Positions 53,732 to 63,515 of a DNA stretch of 64,000 nt are shown one piece after another (position 1 is the stretch's first letter; each line of letters begins with the position of its first letter). Origin of the DNA: an uncultured Odoribacter sp. (GTDB lineage Bacteria > Bacteroidota > Bacteroidia > Bacteroidales > Marinifilaceae); contig CAJJNP010000001.1 in the NCBI GenBank assembly GCA_905193145.1, positions 8,210-72,209 of the forward strand. The letters are read 5' to 3'. The translations under genes were made by a program, and so were the position numbers. The notes below the pieces were generated by a model. It did no database searches. It worked only from the letters and a program-made list of their open reading frames with translations, and was not told where the DNA came from.

Positions 53732-56071
53732 TTATTTTTTCAATTCATTCAATTCCCTCTTAGGCAGGAGTACCCGATGCATTTCTGGACCTTTAATCTC
53801 ATCTTTCACATCAAACTTTTTCTGCAAACGGATATCTGTAGAAGAAGTTCCCCACAATGCCCGGTATTTGCCGGCTTCTACTTGCCAACAAGAGGATGAC
53901 TCGTCAAAAGATGACAAATCAGACTTTTTAACCACCATCTTCACCGTTTCGCTCTCTCCCGGAGCCAACAAACGCGTTTTAGCAAATGCCCGCAATTCCT
54001 TTTCCGGTTTTACCATATCAAGTCCCGGAGCTGCAACATACAGTTGCACAACTTCTTTACCGGGAACCTTTCCGCTATTGGTGACAGTGCATGAAAACTC
54101 ATAGCCGACATCTGTCTTGACACAAATGGGTTTACTATATTTAAAATCAGTATAGGACAGTCCGTATCCAAAGGGATAAGCTGTTGCGACATCAAAGGAA
54201 TCAAAATAACGGTAGCCCACAAAAATTCCCTCTTCATAAAGCGTATAGTCTACATTGGGACGATCCACGCCTTTGGCTCCCGTGAAAAATTCCCGATAAA
54301 TATTTACTGCCTCCTCCGCTTCTATCACCGGAAAGTTTTTTGAAGATGCAGCATCTTCATAACGGATAGGAAATGTCATTGGCAGTTTACCTGAAGGACT
54401 GACTTTTCCTGACAGTATATCAGCCAATGAATTACCGCTTTCCTGACCGCCTTGCCATGCTACCAAGATAGCATCCGGCAAATCGCGCCAAGAAGCAGTT
54501 TCAACAACACCGCCGATATTCAATATCACCACTACACTCTTGCCTGCCTGATGAAACAACTCTGTCACTTTTTTCAACATCTGCATCTCATCATCACATA
54601 AATTAAAATCATCTTCTACACGACGGTCTGTATATTCGCCCGCATTCCTACCGATTGTGACCATTGCGATATCTGCCTCCTCTGCTTTCTTACGCAATAC
54701 TTCATCCGGCAGATTGTATTCCAATATACGGGGAGGTGTAACATGCATATATTTCTTTTTATCAATTTTTGCCTCTTCCTCATCGATATATTCTTCATAC
54801 ATTTTCTTGATTCCGGCATCCATTTTATAACCGGCATGCTGAAGTCCTTCCTCTAAAGATACGGTATAAGCCTCTGCCACATCTCCACTACCAGTACCTC
54901 CCGCAACAGCACGATAGGATGTATTACCAAACACTGCAATTGTCTTAATATCATCACTTAGAGGCAAAGTCTGCTGTTCATTCTTTAAAAGCACCATACC
55001 TTCAGTAGCCACATCCCGAGTAATAACAGCATGCGCCTTTAAGTCAGGATTATCAGAAAAGACATATCCTTTGAAACGAGGCGTCTGCAATATCAACTCC
55101 AAAATACGCCGCACATTTCTATCCACATCTGCCATGGCAAGACGCCCGTCCTTCAATGCCTGGCGGATACTGTCCTGCTGGCGTACTTTACCCGGCATGA
55201 TTAAATCATTACCGGCAACCACTTGTGCCACAGCATCCCTACCACCGAACCAATCTGTTACAACAATACCTTTATAACCCCATTCATCACGCAATATTGT
55301 CGTCAACAAATCATAGCTCTCAGAAGTGTATTCACCGTTTATTTTGTTATAAGAAGACATTACAGTCCAAGGCTTGGCTTCTTTTACCACCATCTCGAAT
55401 CCCTTCAGATATATTTCCCGCAAAGCACGGGGAGATACAATAGCATCATTGGCGATACGGTTAGTCTCTTGATTATTTACGGCAAAATGCTTGATAGAAG
55501 TTCCCACTCCACTGGACTGAATACCTTGAACCATTGCCGTCGCCATACAACCAGTCAAATAAGGGTCTTCGGAGTAATATTCATAATTACGCCCGCAAAG
55601 CGGATTACGATGAATATTCAATGCCGGAGCCAATAATATATCACAATTATATTCCAACACTTCATTTCCCATAACCTTACCCACGAGATTCACCAATCCG
55701 GTATTCCAAGTAGAAGCCAAAACGGTCGGCACCGGGAAAGCTGTACAATAATAAGTCTGCTTGCTACCTTCACGCTCCTGATCAATTCGCAGACCGGAAG
55801 GACCGTCAGCGAGTACCATCGCCGGAATTCCCAAACGCTCCACAGGATAGGTCGTTCCTGCAGCTCCGGGTACAATCTTATCTGTATAACCGACAGCTGC
55901 CCTTAAATCCTCCGTCACCTCTCCGGCTCCTGTCAACAAACGAATTTTTTCATCAGTGGTCATTGCTTTGATTACCTCATCAAGAGGCGACTTGCCCAAT
56001 TTAGGCAATTCATCAGCCCTCACTCCCCAAATCGGAGCAAGCAAACAAAATAAAAATAGAAATCTGCTCAT
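53732..56071 (-). CDS. Glycoside hydrolase family 3 (beta-glucosidase-like)
   Basis: A 779-residue secreted enzyme: signal peptide (FLFLFCLLAPIWGVRA), the GH3 N-terminal barrel with the nucleophile Asp in GIVVTDWFGG (about residue 271), the C-terminal alpha/beta domain (WQGGQESGNSLADIL, GKLPMTFP) and a fibronectin-III-like end (YEFSCTVTNSGKVPGKEVVQLYV). It probably acts in the periplasm on beta-linked oligosaccharides; the exact sugar cannot be read. A perfect FNR-type palindrome lies 95 nt upstream. Confidence 0.92.
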   Translation of the reverse strand: MSRFLFLFCLLAPIWGVRADELPKLGKSPLDEVIKAMTTDEKIRLLTGAGEVTEDLRAAVGYTDKIVPGAAGTTYPVERLGIPAMVLADGPSGLRIDQEREGSKQTYYCTAFPVPTVLASTWNTGLVNLVGKVMGNEVLEYNCDILLAPALNIHRNPLCGRNYEYYSEDPYLTGCMATAMVQGIQSSGVGTSIKHFAVNNQETNRIANDAIVSPRALREIYLKGFEMVVKEAKPWTVMSSYNKINGEYTSESYDLLTTILRDEWGYKGIVVTDWFGGRDAVAQVVAGNDLIMPGKVRQQDSIRQALKDGRLAMADVDRNVRRILELILQTPRFKGYVFSDNPDLKAHAVITRDVATEGMVLLKNEQQTLPLSDDIKTIAVFGNTSYRAVAGGTGSGDVAEAYTVSLEEGLQHAGYKMDAGIKKMYEEYIDEEEAKIDKKKYMHVTPPRILEYNLPDEVLRKKAEEADIAMVTIGRNAGEYTDRRVEDDFNLCDDEMQMLKKVTELFHQAGKSVVVILNIGGVVETASWRDLPDAILVAWQGGQESGNSLADILSGKVSPSGKLPMTFPIRYEDAASSKNFPVIEAEEAVNIYREFFTGAKGVDRPNVDYTLYEEGIFVGYRYFDSFDVATAYPFGYGLSYTDFKYSKPICVKTDVGYEFSCTVTNSGKVPGKEVVQLYVAAPGLDMVKPEKELRAFAKTRLLAPGESETVKMVVKKSDLSSFDESSSCWQVEAGKYRALWGTSSTDIRLQKKFDVKDEIKGPEMHRVLLPKRELNELKK

Positions 56072-56164
56072 TACGGTAAAATATTTTTAATCCGTTACAA
56101 ATTTCAACAATTCCCAATCAACGACAATGATTTTAAGCAAGAATCACTCCCTACAACTTTATTT

Positions 56165-56180
56165 CTTGATATATATCAAG
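56165..56180. promoter_or_regulatory. FNR-type palindrome upstream of the GH3 gene
   Basis: CTTGATATATATCAAG is a perfect 16-bp palindrome that includes TTGATATATATCAA, an exact match to the FNR consensus TTGATnnnnATCAA. It lies 5 nt past the Crp/Fnr gene stop and 94 nt before the GH3 start on the same strand. Confidence 0.65.
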
Positions 56181-56184
56181 CCAC

Positions 56185-56763
56185 CTATAATTTACCGGCA
56201 CGTATACGACTTAATGTTTCAGGAGTCATTCCTAATAAAGATGCAACATATATCTGGGGTGCTCTACGTATAATTTCAGGATGTTCTCGTTCCAACTGAC
56301 GATAACGCTCCCCCACAGACTGCCGACACCGGGCATCTGCCTTCTTTTGAGAAATCAATAACGAACTTTCCAGAATAGCACAATACAATCTCAGAATTTC
56401 AGGATTTTTATCCATCAAATAGTGTAAACCATCATAGGGCACTTCGTAAATCACACTAGGTTCCAAAGCTTCAACATAAAAAGCTCCGGGCATCTGACGG
56501 ATAAAACTCTCCAAGCAGACAAAAAGATGGTCTTCATAGGTGATATGTTCTGTCACTTCTCGTTTTTTCTTCCAATAAAATTGACGCACCATACCCTCCA
56601 TAACCATCCCCATTGAACGGGCAATTTCTCCCTCTTGCAAAAAAAAATCACCTTTAGACAACTCTCGGCGGACTAGTATTCCGGTAAGCTGCACCACACT
56701 TTCCTCACTTAGCGGGATTGTGTGGGCGGCTATACGTTCCGCGGCTTTACGGCATTCGTCCAT
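56185..56763 (-). CDS. Crp/Fnr-family transcriptional regulator
   Basis: A 192-residue regulator with a cyclic-nucleotide-binding-like beta-roll (about 25-125, LSKGDFFLQEGEIARSMGMVMEG) and a short C-terminal helix-turn-helix (IYVASLLGMTPETLSRIRAGKL) ending right after the recognition helix. The E--SR pattern in that helix (ETLSR) is the one used by FNR for TTGAT half-sites. No N-terminal iron-sulfur cysteines are present. It starts 4 nt after the D-threonine-aldolase-like gene, in one operon. Confidence 0.88.
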   Translation of the reverse strand: MDECRKAAERIAAHTIPLSEESVVQLTGILVRRELSKGDFFLQEGEIARSMGMVMEGMVRQFYWKKKREVTEHITYEDHLFVCLESFIRQMPGAFYVEALEPSVIYEVPYDGLHYLMDKNPEILRLYCAILESSLLISQKKADARCRQSVGERYRQLEREHPEIIRRAPQIYVASLLGMTPETLSRIRAGKL

Positions 56764-56767
56764 ATTT

Positions 56768-57868
56768 TTATATATGCATCACTGTGCGACCATCATTCAT
56801 GTGATAAACCTTCATCAGATCGGCTGTCATACACGAATGGACCGGCAATACGGTTATAATGTCACCGACATGCAGATTTGCCAAAAATTCATCTGTACAA
56901 CGCACAATTCCATGCTCTTGAGAAAGAGAGACGACTTCCACTCCCGGCACAACATCCCCCCAATAATCACTATGATTTTCCACAACTAATCCATATAGAG
57001 GGCGATCACCTTCACGACTGATATATTCCTTCGAGAAATGAACTCCACCTCCATAAATCACCGCTTCGTTTCTATCCAAATTAATATCCACTACCGGACA
57101 TTTTACAGCCATCGCTATATTATACCAATCACACGAACCTATCTGCATCTGGGTTACATCATAAAAGACAAAATTACCCGGACGGATTTCATCAGCGACA
57201 CCAAACCGGTCAGCCAACGAACAAGATGGCGTATCTCCAATCGAAATTTTCAATTGTGGGTAACGGTCTATATATCTCTCCTTTATATTTTTCAGCATCC
57301 GGAGATTGTCTTTGTGAATTTGCATGATTTCTTCCTTAGAACGAGCATGATAAGTATGACCGGCATGAGTCAGAAAACCTTCAAATTTTATATTTACATC
57401 CGGAGCTACAATATTGATTATACGGTCAATCTTTTCATAATTGTTAGCATCAACTCCATCTCTATGGTAGCCGGTATCCACTCCTAAATAAACGCCCACG
57501 GGATATTTCAAACATTCTGACAATTGCCGTGCTCCTTCAGAATGCACCAACAATAGATTCAATCTTATTTTAGATGCCAAAGCATTTATTTTTTCATGCT
57601 CCAAACAATTCACCGGGAATGCTACAGTAATATCATTCCATCCCCATTCTGCAAATTTCATAGCCATATTCAATGACGATACCGTTATCTTCTCCACACC
57701 ACTTGCCCGAAACCATTCTCCGATTTCACGTGACTGGTGTGTTTTAAAATGAGGCCGAAAAGTCACACCGGCAGCCTTTGCCTTCTGTGCCATACGGGCA
57801 ATATTGCTCTTGCAGATTTCTTCATTCAGAACCATTGTCGGCTCTATCACTGGAATTATATTACTCAT
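56768..57868 (-). CDS. D-threonine aldolase/DSD1-like PLP enzyme (D-TA family)
   Basis: A 366-residue fold-type III PLP enzyme. The N-terminal barrel carries the PLP lysine in RPHFKTHQS (about residue 42). The C-terminal beta domain has the metal-ligand pattern ending PVHSC, as in D-threonine aldolase and D-serine dehydratase-like proteins. It probably cleaves or dehydrates D-beta-hydroxy amino acids; which one cannot be told. A TACCTTTG promoter box is at 57895-57902. Confidence 0.85.
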   Translation of the reverse strand: MSNIIPVIEPTMVLNEEICKSNIARMAQKAKAAGVTFRPHFKTHQSREIGEWFRASGVEKITVSSLNMAMKFAEWGWNDITVAFPVNCLEHEKINALASKIRLNLLLVHSEGARQLSECLKYPVGVYLGVDTGYHRDGVDANNYEKIDRIINIVAPDVNIKFEGFLTHAGHTYHARSKEEIMQIHKDNLRMLKNIKERYIDRYPQLKISIGDTPSCSLADRFGVADEIRPGNFVFYDVTQMQIGSCDWYNIAMAVKCPVVDINLDRNEAVIYGGGVHFSKEYISREGDRPLYGLVVENHSDYWGDVVPGVEVVSLSQEHGIVRCTDEFLANLHVGDIITVLPVHSCMTADLMKVYHMNDGRTVMHI

Positions 57869-57894
57869 AAGAATGACATTTTAAACTTATTCCA

Positions 57895-57902
57895 CAAAGG
57901 TA
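57895..57902 (-). promoter_or_regulatory. -7 box of the D-TA-like / Crp operon
   Basis: The minus strand reads TACCTTTG, an exact TAnnTTTG match, 27 nt before the start of the D-threonine-aldolase-like gene. Confidence 0.6.
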
Positions 57903-57911
57903 AAAAAGACA

Positions 57912-57956
57912 AAAATAAAAAACAAGCGCAGCAAAAAATGTATCTTGCTGCGCTTG
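57912..57956 (-). terminator. pgk terminator
   Basis: A perfect 12-bp stem (CAAGCGCAGCAA / TTGCTGCGCTTG) with a 10-nt loop, followed on the minus strand by a T-rich run, 22 nt after the pgk stop. Confidence 0.88.
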
Positions 57957-57977
57957 CATTTATCTTAATATTCCAGC

Positions 57978-59234
57978 TTATCCGCGGATAGCCGTAATTC
58001 CAGGCAACTCTTTCCCTTCGATGTATTCCAACAATGCACCGCCTCCGGTAGATACGTAACTTACTTTATCCGCCAAACCGAATTGATTAATTGCAGCCAC
58101 GGAGTCACCGCCTCCAATCAATGAAAAAGCTCCATGTTCTGTTGCCCGAACAATAGCATCAGCAACAGCCTTAGTTCCTTCAGCAAATTTCGGCATTTCA
58201 AAAACTCCTACCGGACCATTCCACAAAATAGTTTTCGATTCTTCAATTACTTTTGCAAAACGCTCGCGAGTCTCAGGACCGACATCCAGACCCTCCCAGC
58301 CATCAGGAATATTCATCGGATCACAAATCTGTACATTGGCATCATTACTGAAGCTATCACCGATCACAGCCTGATCTGACAATACCAAATTCACACCTTT
58401 CTCTTTAGCGATACGGATAATATCCAATGCTAAATCAAATTTATCTGTTTCACAAATTGAAGCTCCGACATGACCGCCTAAAGCTGCTTTGAATGTATAT
58501 GTCATTCCGCCTCCCAAAATCAAATTATCAACCTTATCCATCAAATTCATGATAATATCAATCTTAGAAGACACTTTAGAACCTCCCATAATTGCTGTAA
58601 ACGGACGTTGCGGATGTTGCATCACATTATCAACAGCCTTCAATTCTCCTTCCATTACATAACCGAACATCTTATCATTCGGGAAATAAGATGCAATCAA
58701 CGCTGTGGATGCGTGTGCACGGTGGGCTGTGCCAAATGCATCATTAATCCAAACATCTGCCAATGATGCAAGATCTGCAACAAATTTCTTTTGAGACTCC
58801 TTAACTGCTGCTTTTGCCGTTTTTTTCTCCTCATCAGAAGCGTCCTCAGCCAAACCACGAGGCTTCCCTTCTTCCTCAGCATAAAAACGTAAGTTCTCTA
58901 ACAACAACACCTCTCCCGGTTTCAGCTCTGCAGCCTGTGTTTTCGCACTCTCGCCAATACAATCATCTGCAAATTTCACCGGTGTTCCCAACAACTCTTC
59001 CAAATGTTTCAAAATATGTTTCAATGAATATTTTGCATCTACTTTTTTGGGACGTCCAAGATGAGACATCAAAATCACAGAACCACCTCCGGCAAGCACC
59101 TTCTTAATCGTCGGAACGGCAGCCCGCATACGGGTATCATCTGTTATCTCAAATTTGTCATTCAATGGCACATTGAAATCAACGCGAATCAAAGCTCTCT
59201 TCCCTTGAAAATTGTAAGTGTCAATTGTTTGCAT
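57978..59234 (-). CDS. pgk: Phosphoglycerate kinase
   Basis: About 418 residues from the ATG at 59234 ([24 protein letters not shown]); the frame extends 14 codons upstream but the family starts here. The glycolytic enzyme transfers phosphate from 1,3-bisphosphoglycerate to [35 protein letters not shown] and the C-terminal GGGDSVAAI are diagnostic. The 220-nt gap to tadA is AT-rich with no gene. Confidence 0.97.
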   Translation of the reverse strand: MQTIDTYNFQGKRALIRVDFNVPLNDKFEITDDTRMRAAVPTIKKVLAGGGSVILMSHLGRPKKVDAKYSLKHILKHLEELLGTPVKFADDCIGESAKTQAAELKPGEVLLLENLRFYAEEEGKPRGLAEDASDEEKKTAKAAVKESQKKFVADLASLADVWINDAFGTAHRAHASTALIASYFPNDKMFGYVMEGELKAVDNVMQHPQRPFTAIMGGSKVSSKIDIIMNLMDKVDNLILGGGMTYTFKAALGGHVGASICETDKFDLALDIIRIAKEKGVNLVLSDQAVIGDSFSNDANVQICDPMNIPDGWEGLDVGPETRERFAKVIEESKTILWNGPVGVFEMPKFAEGTKAVADAIVRATEHGAFSLIGGGDSVAAINQFGLADKVSYVSTGGGALLEYIEGKELPGITAIRG

Positions 59235-59445
59235 ATACTCTTTATTAATGATTAATATATTCTTTCCATACGGCAATACCGCTTTTCAGTTAGTAAAATT
59301 AGAAAGAAAAAACATCGCTGCAAAATATTTTCCCCATAAACCTCTGTATTTTCATTCACAAACGATTGTACCTTCAATTACTAGTAACCTACACCAAAAA
59401 AGAATTCATTATATAAAATAGATATAATAGTATCATCTTTTATCA

Positions 59446-59453
59446 TAATTTTG
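59446..59453 (+). promoter_or_regulatory. -7 box immediately before tadA
   Basis: TAATTTTG ends only 4 nt before the tadA ATG at 59458. The predicted transcription start falls on or next to the start codon, implying a leaderless mRNA. Confidence 0.6.
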
Positions 59454-59457
59454 CAGC

Positions 59458-59913
59458 ATGAACATTCACGAACAATATATGCAAAAAGCATTGGCAGAAG
59501 CCAAACAGGCTGCGGAAGAAGGCGAAATTCCCGTAGGAGCCATTGTCGTATGCAAAGATAGAATTATAGCCAAAGCACACAACGAAACAGAAAAACTAAA
59601 CGATGTAACAGCACATGCCGAAATGCTCGCCGTTACCATGGCCAGTTCATACTTAGGAGGCAAATATTTGAACGAATGCACCCTATATGTTACCATGGAA
59701 CCTTGCACCATGTGTGCCGGAGCCTTAGCATGGGCACAATTAGGAACATTAGTAATCGGAGCTCCAGACTCCCACCGGGGATTTTCCCGCCTCTCCCCAT
59801 CCGTACTACACCCCAAAACCATTGTTATACGAGATATTTTACCAAACCAATGCAGTCAGATTGTAAAAGACTTCTTTGCACAGAAAAGAGGAAAAAAAGG
59901 AGGCAATCTATAA
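59458..59913 (+). CDS. tadA: tRNA adenosine-34 deaminase-like nucleoside deaminase
   Basis: A 151-residue zinc deaminase. HAEMLAV (about 57-63) supplies the zinc His and catalytic Glu, and PCTMCAGAL (about 82-90) the two zinc cysteines. The N-terminal YMQKALAEAKQAAEEGEIPVGAIVV matches TadA, which converts A34 of tRNA-Arg to inosine. A guanine deaminase of the same family is less likely. The gene overlaps the aroA stop tail-to-tail by 6 nt. Confidence 0.9.
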   Translation: MNIHEQYMQKALAEAKQAAEEGEIPVGAIVVCKDRIIAKAHNETEKLNDVTAHAEMLAVTMASSYLGGKYLNECTLYVTMEPCTMCAGALAWAQLGTLVIGAPDSHRGFSRLSPSVLHPKTIVIRDILPNQCSQIVKDFFAQKRGKKGGNL

Positions 59914-61122
59914 AAAGCAGGAACAATAACGGGAAAACTCCTCCCAAAAACCGGGGAATGATTTAGAGACCACCTCCTTGTTTTGAATCTCAAGAGTAGG
60001 AAATCTTGATTTTGCCAAAGCAAAAGCCATTGCCATACGATGATCTCCATACGTACGTATACTAAAAGAATCCTCTACCGGACATCTCTCTCCTTTCCAA
60101 TACAAACATGTGTCATCAGAAGAAACTTCCACCTTGAAGCCTAAACGAGCCAATTCAACCGCAAGGGCTGTTAGACGGTCTGTTTCTTTTATCACCAAAG
60201 TTTCTACTCCCCAAAACGTAAACGGAATATTCAACAAACAACAAGCAACTGCAAAAGTCTGTACCAAATCAGGCATAGAAGTAAAATCATATTCCAACGT
60301 TTTTACCTGCATCGGCTGTTTGGAAAGCAGAGCCCCCTCTTGAACGAATGACGAAACAATCCCCAATTTTTCCCACAACGAAACCTGCTGCGCATCACCT
60401 TGAATACTATTTCCCGTCAGACCAGACAGCAAAAAAGGCTGTGTTTTTTCAGATACAGCATACAGCCCATAAAAATAGGAAGCAGCCGTCCAGTCAGCTT
60501 CAATCCGATAAACATCCGGCGGAATATAATCCCCGGGAAATACTCGGATACCATCTGCTTTCCAATCCACCCGTGCACCGAAATCACGCATTACTCGCAT
60601 GGTCATCTCTATATAAGCTCGAGAAACCACCTTCCCATTCAAATGAATCATAAGTCCATTAACCATATACGGAGCCACCATCATCAAAGCCGAGATATAC
60701 TGGCTACTGACAGAAGCAGAAATAGTGATCTCCCCCCCCATAAGAATAGAACCGACTATCCGCAAAGGAGGGAAGCCCGATTCCCCCAAATATTCAATAC
60801 GTGCTCCCAACTGGTTTAAAGCATCCACCAAAGGTCCTATCGGACGCTGTAACATACGGGAAGAGCCTGTCAAAGTCCAATGCCCTACAATACGGGAAAG
60901 AAAAGCTGTCAAAAAACGCATAGCCGTACCAGCATGTCCGACATCAAAACAATTATCGGAAGAATTAAGCACTTCATTCATAATATGCGTATCATCACAA
61001 TCAGCCAAATTTTCCGGCATCAGCACTCCATCTGCCATTGCATTAATAATCAATACTCGATTCGAAATGCTTTTAGATGCTGGCAAATGAATTATTAAAG
61101 ACTCTCTTTTCATCGTTTCCAT
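59908..61122 (-). CDS. aroA: 3-phosphoshikimate 1-carboxyvinyltransferase (EPSP synthase)
   Basis: About 404 residues from the ATG at 61122 (METMKRESL), just after the aroB stop; the frame upstream overlaps aroB. The shikimate-pathway enzyme joins PEP and shikimate-3-phosphate. LPASKSISNR, AGTAMRFLTAF, the Asp-containing IEADWTAASYF and TYGDHRMAMAFAL are visible. The sequence is slightly shorter than typical EPSP synthases, as in other Bacteroidota. Confidence 0.93.
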   Translation of the reverse strand: METMKRESLIIHLPASKSISNRVLIINAMADGVLMPENLADCDDTHIMNEVLNSSDNCFDVGHAGTAMRFLTAFLSRIVGHWTLTGSSRMLQRPIGPLVDALNQLGARIEYLGESGFPPLRIVGSILMGGEITISASVSSQYISALMMVAPYMVNGLMIHLNGKVVSRAYIEMTMRVMRDFGARVDWKADGIRVFPGDYIPPDVYRIEADWTAASYFYGLYAVSEKTQPFLLSGLTGNSIQGDAQQVSLWEKLGIVSSFVQEGALLSKQPMQVKTLEYDFTSMPDLVQTFAVACCLLNIPFTFWGVETLVIKETDRLTALAVELARLGFKVEVSSDDTCLYWKGERCPVEDSFSIRTYGDHRMAMAFALAKSRFPTLEIQNKEVVSKSFPGFWEEFSRYCSCFL

Positions 61123-61126
61123 TATA

Positions 61127-62155
61127 TTAGATCTGTTCCAACGCTTCAATTATTTCATCCCGTTCACAATATTGATTAACAACAAACTCACCGATTGATT
61201 GTAACAAAGTAAAATTCACACCAGGATGTTCATTCTTTTTATCGTGAAGCATCAATTGATAAAGATTCTCTCGATTATCAATACACGCACAAGAAGGATA
61301 TAGTTCACGAATAAAGCTACGGATACTTTCATACAACTCCTTATCAAATCCCACCTTCTTCACAGAAAGATAAAGTTCAGCAATCATACCGTAAGCTACA
61401 GCATCTCCATGATAAATATCCAGATGACGATCAATAGCTACACTTTCTATTGCATGTCCCACCGTATGCCCAAAATTCAGAGCTTTACGAATCCCCTTCT
61501 CACAAGGATCTTTCCGGACAATTGCATTTTTCACGGCAACAGACTTTTGAATCAATGTCAAAAAACCGATTCTGTCAACATTAGACAAGTCCACCCGCAT
61601 CAGCTCTGTCCAATGCTCCTCATCGGACAACAGACCATGCTTGAGCATTTCTGCAAAACCGGACAATACCTGTCTATAAGGGAGCGTTGACAAAAAAGAA
61701 TTATCGATTATTACTTGACGGGGCACAGAAAAAGTGCCGATCTCATTTTTCAGTCCATTAAAATTCACTCCGGTTTTACCGCCTACAGAAGCATCAACCT
61801 GCGATAACAATGTAGTCGGAATATTCACACAAACAATACCACGCTTAAAACAAGACGCTGCAAATCCTCCCATATCTGTAATTGTTCCACCCCCTAAATT
61901 CACTAACACGGAATTCCGGCGCGCACAATTACCGGACAGCACTTTCCACACTTCCGTCACACTCTCAAGCGTCTTAAACTGTTCACCCGCCCCCAAAACA
62001 ATACAATTGCAGGCTGGCAAATCCAACTGGAGATGCTCCATACAACAAGTCCGACTATTACTATCCATCAACAAATAAATATCCGATGACGAAATATTTT
62101 GCAACAACCGCTTTAATGCAACGCCACTCTCACGGGTAAATATAATACTATCCAT
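61127..62155 (-). CDS. aroB: 3-dehydroquinate synthase
   Basis: About 342 residues from the ATG at 62155 (MDSIIFTRESG), with a TAATTTTG promoter box at 62174-62181 (minus). The enzyme makes the first ring of the shikimate pathway from DAHP using NAD and a metal. NLGGGTITDMGGFAASCFKRG, PTTLLSQVDASVGGKTGVN and LNFGHTVGHAIE are diagnostic. aroA starts 5 nt downstream, so the two pathway enzymes are co-transcribed. Confidence 0.95.
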   Translation of the reverse strand: MDSIIFTRESGVALKRLLQNISSSDIYLLMDSNSRTCCMEHLQLDLPACNCIVLGAGEQFKTLESVTEVWKVLSGNCARRNSVLVNLGGGTITDMGGFAASCFKRGIVCVNIPTTLLSQVDASVGGKTGVNFNGLKNEIGTFSVPRQVIIDNSFLSTLPYRQVLSGFAEMLKHGLLSDEEHWTELMRVDLSNVDRIGFLTLIQKSVAVKNAIVRKDPCEKGIRKALNFGHTVGHAIESVAIDRHLDIYHGDAVAYGMIAELYLSVKKVGFDKELYESIRSFIRELYPSCACIDNRENLYQLMLHDKKNEHPGVNFTLLQSIGEFVVNQYCERDEIIEALEQI

Positions 62156-62173
62156 AACAGACTCAATTTGAAG

Positions 62174-62181
62174 CAAAATTA
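62174..62181 (-). promoter_or_regulatory. aroB-aroA -7 box
   Basis: The minus strand reads TAATTTTG, an exact TAnnTTTG match, 19 nt upstream of the chosen aroB start. Confidence 0.6.
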
Positions 62182-62224
62182 AAAAGATATTTGCAAAAGG
62201 GTTTTCTTCTCCAATTAAAATTCA

Positions 62225-62232
62225 TAATTTTG
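62225..62232 (+). promoter_or_regulatory. dprA -7 box
   Basis: TAATTTTG on the plus strand lies downstream of the longest possible dprA start (62191) and 31 nt before the ATG at 62263, supporting the shorter protein. It is divergent from the aroB box. Confidence 0.65.
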
Positions 62233-62262
62233 ATATCGTTTATTGTTACAACTTCAAATAAT

Positions 62263-63354
62263 ATGAATATTGAAAGCACTGTACAAGCACACGTTGCGAC
62301 CAGTTTTATTCCCAAATTAAACAGCAACTTATGCCTCCCTATATATGACAAATGCGGCGGCATAGAAGGATTTTTCCGTGAATCTACAGAAGCATTCAAC
62401 GCTATTTGTAGAACATTCAACATTCTCCCGGAACAAATCAACCGCACCCAGGCTCTGGAAAACGCCAAACGGGAATTGGAAGAAATCCACCGCCACCATA
62501 TAAATATATGTACAATAGAAGATCAAAGTTATCCTATCCTGTTAAAACAATGTGAGGATATCCCCTTGACACTATATTATAAAGGCAATATACAAACCTG
62601 CAGCGAAGACAAACATCTGGCAATCGTCGGCACACGCCATGCTTCTACAAGATACCAAGACTTAGTGAATATCGTATTGACAGATTTGCAACTCATGGGC
62701 CATCATCCTATCATTGTCAGCGGTCTAGCTTACGGAATAGATGCAGCAGCCCATAGAGCCAGTCTAAAAAATGGATTACGTACCTTTGCCGTCTTAGGAC
62801 ATGGCCTGCACATGGTCTATCCGGCATCCCATAAACGTCTGGCAGATGCCATATTAGAATCCAACGGAGCATTAATCAGCGAATTCCCTTGCATTGCCAG
62901 CACCCATCCAAGCAACTTTCTAAAACGCAATCGGATTATTGCAGGAATGTGCCAAGCCACACTCGTAGCAGAATCTGCTGTTAAAGGAGGAGCCATGTCT
63001 ACTGCCAGGACAGCCTTATCTTATAATCGGGATGTTATGGCATTCCCAGGACGACCGGATGATCCCTACTCAGCAGGCTGCAATGCTTTGATCAAAGAAA
63101 ATGTTGCAGCACTGGTTGAAAACTGCAAAGACATCGTCCGGATATTAGGTTATCCCGAACGTACAATAGAAGACCAACAATTAAAACTGGATTTATTCGG
63201 AGATTCCGATAAAGAAGAACAAATTCTCAAACTACTCCGTCAAAATGGCGATTTACACATAGACCAATTAGCGCAAATAAGTCAAATAACAGACGGGACA
63301 CTGCCGGCTTTACTGCTACAATTGGAATTAGAAGGCAAGATTTTAAGTTTATAA
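62263..63354 (+). CDS. dprA: DNA-processing protein DprA
   Basis: About 363 residues from the ATG at 62263. DprA loads RecA on incoming single-stranded DNA in transformation, and the gene is widespread even in species not known to be competent. The Rossmann-like core shows IVGTRHAST, SGLAYGIDAAAHRASL and GLHMVYP, then FPGRPDDPYSAGCN. A C-terminal winged-helix-like part (QILKLLRQNGDLHIDQLAQIS) completes the protein. The 203 nt to gdhA include the gdhA promoter. Confidence 0.94.
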   Translation: MNIESTVQAHVATSFIPKLNSNLCLPIYDKCGGIEGFFRESTEAFNAICRTFNILPEQINRTQALENAKRELEEIHRHHINICTIEDQSYPILLKQCEDIPLTLYYKGNIQTCSEDKHLAIVGTRHASTRYQDLVNIVLTDLQLMGHHPIIVSGLAYGIDAAAHRASLKNGLRTFAVLGHGLHMVYPASHKRLADAILESNGALISEFPCIASTHPSNFLKRNRIIAGMCQATLVAESAVKGGAMSTARTALSYNRDVMAFPGRPDDPYSAGCNALIKENVAALVENCKDIVRILGYPERTIEDQQLKLDLFGDSDKEEQILKLLRQNGDLHIDQLAQISQITDGTLPALLLQLELEGKILSL

Positions 63355-63484
63355 TTACAAAAATACACAACGAAAAAATAATATTTCCAATCCATACTAA
63401 CAGATTATCAATAAAAATGCCTTTTTTAATATCAAACTGAAAGTAATAAAGGCAGCAATTAAAGAAAATTTAATCTAAAAAAGT

Positions 63485-63514
63485 TTTGAGTTGAGAAATA
63501 ATTCCCTAATTTTG
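63485..63514 (+). promoter_or_regulatory. gdhA promoter
   Basis: TAATTTTG at 63507-63514 with TTTG at 63485-63488, 18 nt apart, matches the phylum's -7/-33 consensus. The start codon is 43 nt downstream. Confidence 0.72.
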
Positions 63515-63515
63515 A

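Noticed and set aside
60051..60058. ACGTACGT palindrome like the invertase site centre
   Set aside because: It lies inside aroA coding sequence, its flanks differ (CAT before, ATA after), and it does not fit ARACGTWCGT.
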